A stretch of 64,000 nucleotides of DNA from Amphritea balenae (GCF_003858655.1 NZ_RQXV01000004.1:62001-126000); one strand, 5' to 3'; shown: positions 35,852 to 45,520, counted from the stretch's first letter. Notes: generated by a model not told the origin, from the sequence alone. Translations and numbers: made by a program.

Positions 35852-37221
35852 GAGGAACAGTGCTACTTGTCGATGATGAGGCCTTGATTCGTCAGTCGAC
35901 AGAACAGTGGCTCAAAATGGCACATTTTGATGTGATCAGCTGCGATAGTGCTGAGCAGGCCCTGAAGGTTCTCGATGAGCAGTTTCCAGGCATTATTGTC
36001 ACCGATGTCCGGATGCCGGGTATGGATGGTCTGGAATTGATGGAAGTCGCGCGACAGCGGATTCCCGAGCTACCGGTTATTCTGGTGACGGGGCATGGTG
36101 ATGTTGATATGGCGATTAAAGCCATGCGCAATGGTGCCTATGATTTTATTGAGAAACCTTTTGTGCCTGAACGGCTGGTAGAGACTATTAACCGGGCTTG
36201 TGAGAAGCGTCAGTTGATGTTGGAAAACCTTCGCCTGCAACAGAGCTTTTCATCTCAGTCGGGTATCGATAGCCGGATCATAGGCATATCGCCTTCAATT
36301 CAACGACTGAAGCGAGATCTGCTTAAATCAGCGGATCAGGACACTAATGTCATCATCTACGGTGAAACCGGATCAGGTAAGGAGCTGGTTGCACAGTGCC
36401 TGCATGAGTACAGCGGTCGTTCGGAGCATAATTTTGTCCCTATCAACTGCGGCGCCATTCCTGATTCTCTGATCGAAAGTGAGCTGTTTGGTCATGAACC
36501 AGGCGCGTTTACCGGCGCGGCAAAGAGGCGCATAGGTAAATTTGAGTATGCGGATAATGGCACGCTGTTTCTCGACGAGATAGAGAGTATGCCGGCTAAC
36601 CTTCAGGTGAAAATACTGCGCGCTTTACAGGAAGGACTTATTGAACGGTTGGGGGGCAATAAACAGATTCCTGTCGACCTGCGAATTATTGCCGCGTCTA
36701 AAGTAGATCTGCGCACGGAGGAGGGCTTTCGTGAAGATCTCTACTATCGACTCAATGTATCCTATTTACGGTTACCCCCTTTGCGTGAGAGGCAGGAAGA
36801 TATTCCGCTGTTATTTGAACATTATGCGCGTCAGGCGGCGAGTCAGCACGAGCGAGAATTGCGCCGGGTAACCGATCAGGATATACGCAATATGCAGCAA
36901 TATAGCTGGCCGGGGAATGTTCGTGAGCTGAAAAATGCAGCGGTTCGTTATGCGCTTGATGGTGGACTGTCTGTAGCAGATACCTTGTTCCCCCGAGAGT
37001 CGGATATTGACAGTGACCTTCCCGTTGCTGATTCCTTATCACTGGCGGCACAGGTTGCCAATTTTGAGCGGGATCTGATCTGTCGGGCTCTGAAACAGCA
37101 TCAGGGTAATATCAAAGCCATCATGGATCAGCTAGACCTGCCACGTCGAACACTGAATCAGAAGATGGTTAAGTATGATATCAACCGGGCAGAGTTTCTG
37201 GATGACGATACTGAGGTATAG
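35848..37221 (+). CDS. dctD: Sigma-54-dependent response regulator
   Basis: 457 residues. The receiver has Asp near 53 (VTDVRMPGMDG). The AAA+ domain has GETGSGKE (Walker A), the sigma-54-contacting GAFTGA loop (GHEPGAFTGAAKRRIG) and LFLDEIESM (Walker B). The C-terminal Fis-type helix-turn-helix includes GNIKAIMDQLDLPRRTLNQK. Overlaps dctB by 4 bp. Its target is almost certainly the sigma-54 promoter found 0.3 kb downstream of it, ahead of the TAXI transporter gene. Confidence 0.93.
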   Translation: MRGTVLLVDDEALIRQSTEQWLKMAHFDVISCDSAEQALKVLDEQFPGIIVTDVRMPGMDGLELMEVARQRIPELPVILVTGHGDVDMAIKAMRNGAYDFIEKPFVPERLVETINRACEKRQLMLENLRLQQSFSSQSGIDSRIIGISPSIQRLKRDLLKSADQDTNVIIYGETGSGKELVAQCLHEYSGRSEHNFVPINCGAIPDSLIESELFGHEPGAFTGAAKRRIGKFEYADNGTLFLDEIESMPANLQVKILRALQEGLIERLGGNKQIPVDLRIIAASKVDLRTEEGFREDLYYRLNVSYLRLPPLRERQEDIPLLFEHYARQAASQHERELRRVTDQDIRNMQQYSWPGNVRELKNAAVRYALDGGLSVADTLFPRESDIDSDLPVADSLSLAAQVANFERDLICRALKQHQGNIKAIMDQLDLPRRTLNQKMVKYDINRAEFLDDDTEV

Positions 37222-37419
37222 CTTCGTTTGTCGCTTCGTTTTTGGCTGCTGCGAGTGACGTTTTGGGGAGGAAGAAATCGGGCTAAGCAAAAAATTGCCG
37301 ATTGATCAGTTTGTCCTGAAAAAATAATGATTCTTTGCATATTTACCCGACGGTTGATCCCCTTATCAGGTAGGTCTGGCTCCGGATTAAGCGAATAAAA
37401 CCCTGGGATAGGCTATTTA

Positions 37420-37463
37420 TTGCTTATTGTTTTGCAGGCTAATGAGCAAGATGTTGCTTATTG
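37420..37463 (+). promoter_or_regulatory. Candidate DctD upstream activator sites
   Basis: TTGCTTATTG occurs twice at 37420 and 37454 (34 bp apart, about three helix turns), with an inverted half site AATGAGCAA at 37441 forming an imperfect palindrome with the second copy. They lie 70-115 bp upstream of the -24/-12 promoter, where enhancer-binding proteins normally bind. The consensus for this organism is not known, so this is inference from position and symmetry. Confidence 0.4.
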
Positions 37464-37533
37464 CAGAGTAGGTTGCTAGTTTTTGTTTTGATATAGTCCT
37501 TTTAAAACAAAGTGTTATGCTTTTGTGTGAGAG

Positions 37534-37550
37534 TTGGCCTCGTAGTTGCA
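37534..37550 (+). promoter_or_regulatory. Sigma-54 (-24/-12) promoter for the TAXI transporter operon
   Basis: TTGGCCTCGTAGTTGCA has the GG and GC dinucleotides exactly ten bases apart and matches TGGCAC-N5-TTGCA closely. Transcription should start near 37561. A strong ribosome-site-like AAGGAGGT at 37554-37561 therefore lies at or before the expected start and is not expected to be used. The promoter fits the sigma-54 activator DctD encoded just upstream. Confidence 0.85.
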
Positions 37551-37596
37551 TTGTAAGGAGGTATCTAAAACAAAAACATCAGATAAGGGTATAACG

Positions 37597-38625
37597 ATGA
37601 AAATCAGTAAACGTACTTTCCTGAAAAACGTTGGTGTCGCAGTGGCATTGACTAGTGCTGTTGGCCTGTCCGGTATGACGCAAGCTGAAGAAAAGCGGTC
37701 TTACATTCTGGCGACAGCCTCAACAGGTGGTACTTATTATCCTGTTGGTGTTGCACTGGCAACGCTGACCAAAGTAAAGCTTGAGCCTAAATTTAAGATC
37801 TCTCTGTCGGCTATTAACTCAGCGGGTTCCGGTGAAAACGTTAAATTGCTGCGTGAAAATGAAGCGCAGTTTGCTATTTTACAGGGATTGTACGGCGCCT
37901 GGGCCTGGAACGGTGATGGTGCACTGAAGGCATCTGGTCCTCAGAAAAACCTGCGCTCAGTGTCTATGTTGTGGCAGAACGTTGAGCAGTTTGCAGTGAA
38001 GTCTGACTATGTAAAAACCGGCACCATCGCAGACCTGTCCGGGTTAACTGATTCTAAGTTTTCTATCGGTAAGAAAAACTCTGGTACTGAAGGTTCTGGT
38101 CGTCAGATCCTCGGCGGCCTGGGTATGAATGCTGATAAGTTCGATCTGGCTTATATGGGTTATGGCCCGAGCGCAGATGCACTGCAAAACGGTACAGTTA
38201 AAGGCATGAATATCCCATCGGGTGTACCAACCAGCGCAGTTACCCGTGCTTATGCTGCTTTAGGCAGCGATATGACGATCCTGAATTTTACCGATGAGCA
38301 GATCAATCAGGCCAATGGTAACTACAAACTGTGGACCCGTTTTGTCATCCCTGCGAATACTTATCCGGGTCAGACTAAAGATGTGAACACTATGGCACAG
38401 CCTAACTTCCTGGCGGTGCGTGATGATCTGTCAAATGAAGATGTTTACCTGCTGACCAAGGCTATTTACGAAAACCTGCCATTCCTGAACGGCATTCACA
38501 AAGCGACTAAAGCGATGGCTATTGATAAAGCGATTGCGGGTCTGCCAGTGCCACTGCACCCAGGTGCAGCGCGTTACTACCAGGAAATGGGCGTGAACAT
38601 TCCAGCGCACCTGATCACTGAATAA
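37597..38625 (+). CDS. TAXI-family TRAP transporter solute-binding protein
   Basis: The ATG at 37597 starts a signal peptide (KISKRTFLKNVGVAVALTS) with a Tat-like SKRTFLK segment; an upstream GTA/ATG frame from 37546 lies before the predicted transcript start. ~342 residues. The mature domain has the TAXI signature LATASTGGTYYPVGVALA, and EAQFAILQG and GKKNSGTEGSGRQI as in the glutamate/2-oxoglutarate-type binding proteins. It captures an organic acid in the periplasm for the fused permease downstream. Expression is predicted to depend on sigma-54 and DctD. The ligand is not determined. Confidence 0.93.
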   Translation: MKISKRTFLKNVGVAVALTSAVGLSGMTQAEEKRSYILATASTGGTYYPVGVALATLTKVKLEPKFKISLSAINSAGSGENVKLLRENEAQFAILQGLYGAWAWNGDGALKASGPQKNLRSVSMLWQNVEQFAVKSDYVKTGTIADLSGLTDSKFSIGKKNSGTEGSGRQILGGLGMNADKFDLAYMGYGPSADALQNGTVKGMNIPSGVPTSAVTRAYAALGSDMTILNFTDEQINQANGNYKLWTRFVIPANTYPGQTKDVNTMAQPNFLAVRDDLSNEDVYLLTKAIYENLPFLNGIHKATKAMAIDKAIAGLPVPLHPGAARYYQEMGVNIPAHLITE

Positions 38626-38642
38626 TATTCAGTGTTCTCCCT

Positions 38643-38662
38643 GAGGAGCCTTCGGGCTCCTC
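38643..38662 (+). terminator. UUCG-capped hairpin between the binding protein and permease genes
   Basis: GAGGAGCC-TTCG-GGCTCCTC is a perfect eight-base-pair stem with a stable UUCG loop. The following bases are only moderately T-rich (CCTTTCTGG). Such hairpins often let the binding-protein message accumulate over the permease by partial termination or 3' end protection. Confidence 0.7.
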
Positions 38663-38752
38663 CCTTTCTGGTTCAATATTTATACCTGCATATTTATATC
38701 AATTTTTTCTGTTAATACTTTTATTCTAATAATACGTTCTCGGGATGCTGCT

Positions 38753-40903
38753 ATGAGTACAACCTCGATTAATGCCGATCAGGAATTGGCTGAAAAATTA
38801 CAGAGCCTCGAATTAAGCCAGCGGCCTGAAGGATCAGCAGTAGGTCGATTCATCTATTGGGCAGGTGTGCTATTTGCCCTGGCACATATCTATTTCAATA
38901 CCCTTGGTACGCTGCCTGAGTTGTGGGTGTCGGCTATTCATTTTAGTGGTTTCGCTCTGATTTGTAGCCTGATGGTACCGATGGTTCGTTGTCAGACCGC
39001 AGCGGGACGACGTCTGGCTCTGATGTTGGATACTCTGGTAGGCATTGCCGCCGTTTTTTGTTCGTTATATTTGATCGGATTTGAGGACGCACTCTATGAG
39101 CGCGGCGTCAAATTTGCTCAATTGGACTGGGTGTTTGCCGTTTGCGCGATCTTTATCTCTCTGGAGATGGCACGCCGTACAACCGGTTGGTTTATTCCGG
39201 TGATGATAGTTACCGCTCTGACCTATGTGTTCTGGTGGGGGCAGTATATTGATGGTGTATTCGGTTTTCCCGGATTGAGCCTTGAGACGGTACTATTCCG
39301 TAGTTATTTTTCGCCAGAGGGAATGTTTGGTTCAATCGCCCGCATCTCCTGGACGTTTGTTTTCATGTTTATTCTGTTCGGCGCTTTCCTGGTGAAGTCC
39401 GGTGCCGGTGATTTTATTATCGAATTGTCACGCTGTGCGGCTGGCCGCTTTGTGGGTGGTCCGGGTTTTGTTGCGGTATTAGGCTCAGGTCTGATGGGAT
39501 CAGTATCCGGATCCTCGGTTGCTAACACCGTCTCTACCGGGGTTATTACTATTCCGCTAATGCGTAAAGCGGGTTTCCCGGCGAAATTTGCTGCAGGCGT
39601 TGAAGCTGCCGCCTCTACCGGTGGTCAGTTAATGCCGCCGGTGATGGGGGCAGGCGCCTTCATTATGGCGTCTTATACGCAGATTCCTTATGTCGACATC
39701 ATATCGATAGCCGCATTGCCAGCCTTACTCTACTTCATGTCGGTTGGTTTCTTCGTGCGCGTTGAAGCGATGCGCAGCCATGCAGACTCTGTCGAGCTGG
39801 ATACCCGTCCTATCGGTGAAGTGTTTAAAGATGGCTGGCATTATCTGCTACCGCTGGTGGTTCTTGTTGCGCTGCTGATTTATGGTTTTACACCGACTTA
39901 CGCGGCAGGTATTTCAATCATCTCTGTCGTCGTCTCTTCCTGGTTGTCTAAAAACCCAATGGGGATCCGGGATATTCTCGATTCCCTGGCGCAGGGCTCT
40001 AAGAACATGGCTACTACCGCGATGCTGCTGGTGGCTGTCGGGCTGGTGGTGAATGTGGTTGCCATGACCGGGATCGGTAATACCTTTTCTCTGATGGTAA
40101 CCGACTGGGCTGGCGGCAGCTTGCTGATTACCATTCTATTAGTGGCACTGGCATCTCTGATTCTGGGTATGGGCCTGCCGGTTACCGCCTCTTATATCGT
40201 CCTGGCAACACTATCGGCACCGGCCTTATATAGTCTGATTGCTGAGATAGAGCTAATTAGCATGATGGTTGCGGGTACGCTGCCTGAGGCTGCGCAAACT
40301 ATCTTCTTGCTGGTGGATGCCGAGAAAGCCGCCTTGTTAATGGCGCCCATGACTGAGCTGGATGCCCAGCAGATGTTGGCAATAGTACCGGATGACTTCA
40401 AAGGACAGTTGCTGGAAATGGCGATTGCACCAGAGACACTGGCCATGACCCTGCTATCTGCACATATGATTATTTTCTGGTTATCCCAGGACAGTAACGT
40501 AACGCCACCGGTTTGTCTGACCGCATTTGCCGCAGCGGCGATTGCCAAAACACCGCCAATGGCGACCGGATTTATGGCCTGGAAGGTGGCGAAAGGGTTG
40601 TATATCGTGCCGCTGTTATTTGCCTATACCGGCTTTATTGGAGGCACCACATCAGAGGTTCTTTCAGTGTTTGTTTTCTCCCTGTTTGGTATTTATGCAC
40701 TGGTCGGCTGTATGGAAGGCTATCTGGAAAGCCCGTTAAATATAGGCTTGCGTATCTTAAGCGGTATTTCAGGTGTAGTGATGATGTGGCCCCATGATGA
40801 ACTTCTATTCAAGCTGGCAGGGATGGCGGTTTTCGTATTGTTGTTTTGGTACAGCCGTCGTCAATACAAACTGCAGAGCGTCACAGCAGTGGCAGCCGGA
40901 TAA
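38753..40903 (+). CDS. TRAP transporter fused DctQ-DctM permease (TAXI type)
   Basis: 716 residues with around 16-18 predicted membrane helices: a small DctQ-like part at the N terminus fused to a large DctM part. Motifs visible in DctM are GSVSGSSVANTVSTGV and GGQLMPPVMGAGAF, and a second related repeat GMGLPVTASYIVLA further on. The fused form is usual with TAXI binding proteins. It uses an ion gradient to import the ligand. It lies 127 bp after the binding-protein gene and 55 bp before a 2-hydroxyglutarate oxidase gene. Confidence 0.93.
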   Translation: MSTTSINADQELAEKLQSLELSQRPEGSAVGRFIYWAGVLFALAHIYFNTLGTLPELWVSAIHFSGFALICSLMVPMVRCQTAAGRRLALMLDTLVGIAAVFCSLYLIGFEDALYERGVKFAQLDWVFAVCAIFISLEMARRTTGWFIPVMIVTALTYVFWWGQYIDGVFGFPGLSLETVLFRSYFSPEGMFGSIARISWTFVFMFILFGAFLVKSGAGDFIIELSRCAAGRFVGGPGFVAVLGSGLMGSVSGSSVANTVSTGVITIPLMRKAGFPAKFAAGVEAAASTGGQLMPPVMGAGAFIMASYTQIPYVDIISIAALPALLYFMSVGFFVRVEAMRSHADSVELDTRPIGEVFKDGWHYLLPLVVLVALLIYGFTPTYAAGISIISVVVSSWLSKNPMGIRDILDSLAQGSKNMATTAMLLVAVGLVVNVVAMTGIGNTFSLMVTDWAGGSLLITILLVALASLILGMGLPVTASYIVLATLSAPALYSLIAEIELISMMVAGTLPEAAQTIFLLVDAEKAALLMAPMTELDAQQMLAIVPDDFKGQLLEMAIAPETLAMTLLSAHMIIFWLSQDSNVTPPVCLTAFAAAAIAKTPPMATGFMAWKVAKGLYIVPLLFAYTGFIGGTTSEVLSVFVFSLFGIYALVGCMEGYLESPLNIGLRILSGISGVVMMWPHDELLFKLAGMAVFVLLFWYSRRQYKLQSVTAVAAG

Positions 40904-40958
40904 GTCTGTAGTTAAGAAAGCATGGCAATAACTTTCTCTTATTTTTACGGAAGTAACT

Positions 40959-42164
40959 ATGATCGATCGATATGATTACCTGATCGTGGGTGGCGGAATA
41001 GTAGGTCTGTCTACCGCATGGCAATTACAACAGCAGTGTCCGGATAAGCGTATCGGTCTGTTGGAAAAAGAATCATCTTTTGCGCAGCATCAGACCGGTC
41101 ACAACAGTGGTGTGATTCACGCGGGTGTTTACTACGCGCCAGGCAGCCTGAAAGCCGAATTTTGTCGTGAAGGCGTTGAGAAAACGATCGCCTTCTGCCA
41201 GGAAAACGATATCAAATATGACCAGTGCGGTAAGCTACTGGTCGCCACCAATGAGCTGGAACATGAACGTATGCTTGCGCTCTACGAGCGTTGCCATCAG
41301 AACCAGTTGGATGTGGAGTTATTGGATGCGAAGCAGTTAAAAGAACGTGAGCCCAATATTCAGGGGTTAGGTGCCATTCTTGTTAAGACCACGGGGATAG
41401 TCGATTATCGCCAGGTCTGTAACAAAATGGCCGAGCGCTTTTGTGAGCTGGGAGGTGAGACGCTGCTAAGTACCGAAGTAACAGGTATGGAAGAGAGTAG
41501 CGAAGAGATAACGGTTAAAACCAATCAGGGAACGCTACATTGCCGCTATCTTATCTGTTGTTCCGGCCTGATGGCCGATCGGTTGACGCGTATGCTGGAT
41601 ATCGAAACTGATTTCCAGATTGTTCCCTTCCGAGGCGAATACTACCGTTTACCGAACGAAAAGAGCGATATCGTAAACCATCTGATCTATCCCATACCTG
41701 ATCCGGAGCTACCCTTTCTGGGCGTTCACCTGACCCGAATGATTGATGGTTCGGTAACGGTTGGTCCTAATGCGGTGCAGGGCTGGAAACGTGAAGGTTA
41801 TGGTCGTATTAATATCAGCCTGCGTGATATCTGGGATATGCTACGTTTTCCTGGTTTCTGGAGGGTGCTTAAGCAGCATATAGGTACCGGCATTATTGAA
41901 ACCAAGAATTCACTGTGGAAACCGGGTTACCTGAAACTGGTGCAGAAATACTGTCCCTCAGTACAGGTGAAAGACCTACAACCTTATCCTGCAGGTATTC
42001 GGGCACAAGCCGTTATGCGCGATGGTTCTCTGGTACATGACTTCCTGTTTGCTGAAAGTCCCCGCTCTTTGCATGTATGTAACGCGCCATCTCCGGCAGC
42101 CACCTCTGCAATTCCTATCGGACGGCATATTATTGAACGGGTCATGGCGGCATCGACGGATTAG
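40959..42164 (+). CDS. lhgO: L-2-hydroxyglutarate oxidase
   Basis: 401 residues. The N-terminal FAD-binding Rossmann fold begins DYLIVGGGIVGLSTAWQLQ, followed by HNSGVIHAGVYYAPGSLKAEFC, which is typical of LhgO/YgaF. C-terminal regions include VPFRGEYYRLP and NAPSPAATSAIPIG. It oxidises L-2-hydroxyglutarate to 2-oxoglutarate with electrons passed to the respiratory chain at the membrane. It sits directly downstream of a TAXI-TRAP transporter and no gene separates them, which suggests that the transported compound is a C5 dicarboxylate. Confidence 0.93.
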   Translation: MIDRYDYLIVGGGIVGLSTAWQLQQQCPDKRIGLLEKESSFAQHQTGHNSGVIHAGVYYAPGSLKAEFCREGVEKTIAFCQENDIKYDQCGKLLVATNELEHERMLALYERCHQNQLDVELLDAKQLKEREPNIQGLGAILVKTTGIVDYRQVCNKMAERFCELGGETLLSTEVTGMEESSEEITVKTNQGTLHCRYLICCSGLMADRLTRMLDIETDFQIVPFRGEYYRLPNEKSDIVNHLIYPIPDPELPFLGVHLTRMIDGSVTVGPNAVQGWKREGYGRINISLRDIWDMLRFPGFWRVLKQHIGTGIIETKNSLWKPGYLKLVQKYCPSVQVKDLQPYPAGIRAQAVMRDGSLVHDFLFAESPRSLHVCNAPSPAATSAIPIGRHIIERVMAASTD

Positions 42165-42351
42165 ATCCTCTGTCGTAACCGACTGTTGAACTGGCGCAGA
42201 CTCCTGGTTGAGGGGCATTGTTGTGGGGCCGTGTTGAAGGACATTGCTGCGTGACGATACCTGAAGCCAGGATTAAGGTAAAAATGATAAGCAGCAAGGT
42301 CTGAATAGTTGATAGCTGATAGGATGCCCGCAACTATTTTGGGAGCCTGCT

Positions 42352-43494
42352 ATGCAACTTGAATTGAATGATCTAACTCCAGAGCAATTCCTGGCTGAAT
42401 ACTGGCAGAAAAAACCGTTAGTTATTCGCCAGGGCTTTAAAAACTTTCAGGATCTCCTGTCTGCCGATGAGATGGCGGGTCTGGCCTGCGATGAGTTAGT
42501 CGAGTCGCGCCGCGTTTTTAAAAAAAATGAACAGTGGGGCGCTGAGTTTGGCCCGTTTGAAAGCTATGAACATCTGGGTGAAAAAGACTGGACACTGATT
42601 GTACAAGCGCTGAACAACTGGCTGCCTGCGGCAGAAGACCTGATTCAGTGCTTTGATTTTATCCCAAGGTGGCGGTTGGATGATGTCATGGTGAGCTTTG
42701 CCACCCCCGGTGGCAGTGTCGGCCCCCATATTGATCTTTACGATGTATTTATCTGTCAGGGCTCCGGAAGCCGTCGTTGGCGGGTGGGTGATCTGGGTGA
42801 TCATTCCGAGTTTGCGGCCCATCCGGCCCTGTTACATTGCGAACCGTTTGAACCGATTCTGGATATAGAATTAAACACCGGTGATATTCTGTATCTGCCA
42901 CCGGGCTATCCCCATGATGGAATATCGCTTAACTCTTCGATGAGCTTCTCTGTTGGTTACCGTACCGCATCCGCCAGCGATATGCTCAGTGGTATAGCCG
43001 ACTACCTGATTGATAATGAACTGGGTAAAGCGCAAATTGCCGATCCGCATCGGAGTATTTCAACCCAGTCTGGTTGTGTGACTCCTGCAGATTTCGCCCG
43101 CATAAAACAGCAGCTGCTTGATACCCTCGACGATAAGCTGATTAGCCAGTTCAGCGGCTGTCGTCTGACAAGCTCTAAGTGCGAACTTGACCTGCCAGAA
43201 GAGGAGTTAGGATTTCAAACTTCTGATTTTCTTGAAGCGATTCAAAACCAGGACTTAATCCGTCTGGGTGGTCTTCGTTGTTTGTACTTCGAAAGCGACT
43301 ACCGCGAAGGCAGGTTGTTCATAAATGGTGCAGCAGAATCACTTAGTAGTGACCTGGCTGAAGCCATCCCTGTCCTGTGTGACAATCCGGTTTTAACGGC
43401 AGAGAACCTGGCGGAATGGGTTGAAAACAGTGCTTTTCTTGAGCAGATAGTTGCCTGGATTAATAAGGGATACTGGTACTTTGATGAGGATTGA
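42352..43494 (+). CDS. roxA: JmjC/cupin 50S ribosomal protein uL16 arginine hydroxylase
   Basis: 380 residues with the ycfD/RoxA pattern: an N-terminal JmjC domain with QKKPLVIRQGF and the iron ligands GPHIDLYDVF (HxD) and, further on, the His of YPHDGIS, then a C-terminal dimerisation/winged-helix part. It is a Fe(II)/2-oxoglutarate oxygenase that hydroxylates Arg81 of L16 in E. coli. It is downstream of lhgO by 187 bp and probably a separate gene. 2-oxoglutarate dependence gives an amusing but probably incidental link to lhgO. Confidence 0.93.
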   Translation: MQLELNDLTPEQFLAEYWQKKPLVIRQGFKNFQDLLSADEMAGLACDELVESRRVFKKNEQWGAEFGPFESYEHLGEKDWTLIVQALNNWLPAAEDLIQCFDFIPRWRLDDVMVSFATPGGSVGPHIDLYDVFICQGSGSRRWRVGDLGDHSEFAAHPALLHCEPFEPILDIELNTGDILYLPPGYPHDGISLNSSMSFSVGYRTASASDMLSGIADYLIDNELGKAQIADPHRSISTQSGCVTPADFARIKQQLLDTLDDKLISQFSGCRLTSSKCELDLPEEELGFQTSDFLEAIQNQDLIRLGGLRCLYFESDYREGRLFINGAAESLSSDLAEAIPVLCDNPVLTAENLAEWVENSAFLEQIVAWINKGYWYFDED

Positions 43495-43639
43495 TCAGGC
43501 GATTATTTGCTGATCCCCCAATGACAGGATAGTTGTCGCCTCACCGGATCTGGTTAAGGAAGGTGCGATTAAGCGTTTCTTTCCCTCCGGTATATCTCAT
43601 CTGGCTACATCAGCCAGAAAAGCCGTGCTTTACTGCCAC

Positions 43640-43825
43640 TTACTTCTGCCTGAATATGTAGTGGGTAAGGTCGCCGACCGTTACCCGCTTGGGATAATAA
43701 GGTTCAATGACCGCTTCAATCCGATGCCACGGAACCAGTGCTTCCATTGGTACAAAAACTTTTCTTTCCGGGTTTGGTGCGCTTTGTCGATACTCACAAT
43801 CGGCAAAGCTAAGCTGATTTTCCAT
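43640..43825 (-). pseudogene. IS5-family transposase, N-terminal fragment
   Basis: The 61-residue ORF opens MENQLSFADCEYRQSA and continues ...VFVPMEALVPWHRIEAVIEPYYPK, the N-terminal signature of IS5-family transposases (xxQLxFADxEY, VPWxxLxxLIEPHYPK). After ~47 residues the match stops and unrelated sequence to a stop follows. A ribosome site (AGGA) remains in front of the ATG. The DDE catalytic domain is absent and I see no inverted repeats. The remaining 43495-43982 has no other coding signal; its plus-strand ORFs look like shadows. Confidence 0.75.
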
Positions 43826-43982
43826 GTATTGATCCTGGCTGACACTATGCCTGACATTGCCTCATGCGGAAGGACTTAATCGCATCTGCCCTAACCTTAT
43901 AGCCTCCTCAAGGTGAGCTAAGCTTATTGGTGACACTGCCATTCTTGGTATCCATCACGATAAACGTACAAGGGGGCCGGCC

Positions 43983-45278
43983 ATGTCAGATAACAGCATC
44001 ACCATTAGTGACAACCGCAACGGAAAAACACTCAAACTTGCAATTCAGCAGGGCACTGAAGGACCACCTGTCGTTGATATTCGTAGCCTCTACAGTGAGC
44101 TTGGTCTCTTCACCCTCGATCCCGGTTTTAAGGCGACAGCCTCCTGTACCAGCAATATTACCTTCATCGACGGTGAAAAAGGCATCTTACTTTACCGCGG
44201 CTATCCTATTGAGCAATTAGCTGCGAAGAGTACCTTTACCGAAACAGCCTATCTATTGATGAAAGGAGAGCTACCCACCAAGCAACAGCTGAACGATTTT
44301 AACGGTCTGATCAATAAACATACAATGGTTCATGAGCAGCTGCTGAATTTCTATCATGGCTTTCGCCGGGATGCCCATCCGATGGCTATTATGGTAGGTG
44401 TTGTCGGTGCGCTTTCAGCCTTTTATCATGACTCGCTGGATATCAACAATCAGCAGCATCGCGAGATCTCGGCAATACGCCTGTTAGCCAAGATTCCAAC
44501 CATCGCTGCGGCTTGTTATAAGCATTCAGTCGGCCAGCCTTTTATCTATCCCGATAACAGTCTGGACTATTCAAGTAACTTGCTACGCATGTTATTTGGC
44601 GTACCCAGTGAAGACTATCAAGTCGATCCGGTAGTCGCTAAAGCACTGGATAAAATCCTCATTCTGCATGCTGATCATGAGCAAAACGCCTCAACTTCAA
44701 CTGTTCGCCTGGCAGGCTCAACCGGAGCCAACCCCTTCGCGGCTATTTCCGCCGGTATTGGTGCTTTGTGGGGGCCCTTGCATGGCGGTGCTAACGAAGC
44801 GGTGCTGAGTATGCTCGAAGAAATCGGCAGTGTTGACAAGGTACCCCAATTTTTAAAAAGAGCCCGTGATCCTGAAGACTCTTTCCGCCTGATGGGGTTT
44901 GGTCATCGCGTATACCGCAATCATGACCCACGCGCGACAGTTCTGCGCAAGGAAGCTCAGAAAGTACTTGATGCAATGGACAAACACGATGATCCACGCT
45001 TCAAGCTAGCTATGGAACTGGAACGTATAGCGCTGGAAGATGACTACTTCATCAAGCGCAAACTATACCCAAACGTAGACTTCTATTCCGGTATTATCGA
45101 AAGCGCCATGGGCATTCCAACCAATATGTTTACGGTGATGTTCGCCCTGGCCCGCTGTGTCGGCTGGATAACCCAGTGGAAGGAGATGATTGTCGATCCT
45201 GATCAGGTGATCGGTCGACCAAGACAGCTTTATAAAGGTCTGGCCCGAAGAGAATACAAGCCTATGTCAAAGCGTTAA
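43983..45278 (+). CDS. gltA: Citrate synthase
   Basis: 431 residues, full length for the hexameric type II enzyme of Gram-negative bacteria. Characteristic elements are [14 protein letters not shown], the catalytic His region [27 protein letters not shown] and the [15 protein letters not shown] segment with the second catalytic His and substrate-binding Arg, plus a catalytic Asp near VDFYSG. It catalyses oxaloacetate plus acetyl-CoA to citrate at the entry to the citric acid cycle. It appears monocistronic, with the expected NADH-sensitive form. Confidence 0.97.
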   Translation: MSDNSITISDNRNGKTLKLAIQQGTEGPPVVDIRSLYSELGLFTLDPGFKATASCTSNITFIDGEKGILLYRGYPIEQLAAKSTFTETAYLLMKGELPTKQQLNDFNGLINKHTMVHEQLLNFYHGFRRDAHPMAIMVGVVGALSAFYHDSLDINNQQHREISAIRLLAKIPTIAAACYKHSVGQPFIYPDNSLDYSSNLLRMLFGVPSEDYQVDPVVAKALDKILILHADHEQNASTSTVRLAGSTGANPFAAISAGIGALWGPLHGGANEAVLSMLEEIGSVDKVPQFLKRARDPEDSFRLMGFGHRVYRNHDPRATVLRKEAQKVLDAMDKHDDPRFKLAMELERIALEDDYFIKRKLYPNVDFYSGIIESAMGIPTNMFTVMFALARCVGWITQWKEMIVDPDQVIGRPRQLYKGLARREYKPMSKR

Positions 45279-45440
45279 GGAAAGTGCGAATAGGTCCCGG
45301 TTTCAAACCTATCCGGCTAAAGCTTTATCCGGAGATACACAAACAGAAGATTAAGCTCGATATCGCCATATTTAGTGCTTTTTAGCAGCTAAATCTGCCT
45401 GAAAGGCGGGTTTGTTGTGAGTGCAGCGGTAGCTGAATGA

Positions 45441-45466
45441 TTGTTGCAGCCTGTGGACTGCAACAA
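45441..45466. terminator. Nine-bp hairpin downstream of gltA
   Basis: TTGTTGCAG and CTGCAACAA form a perfect stem with an eight-base loop (CCTGTGGA). It lies 160 bp after gltA and before the tRNA-linked repeats. No T-run follows in either direction, so it may be a transcript-stabilising stem rather than a terminator. Confidence 0.4.
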
Positions 45467-45520
45467 CTCCGTTGGGCCTTCGCCGCAAGCTGCTAGTCCA
45501 AAATTTACTGGAAACTATTT

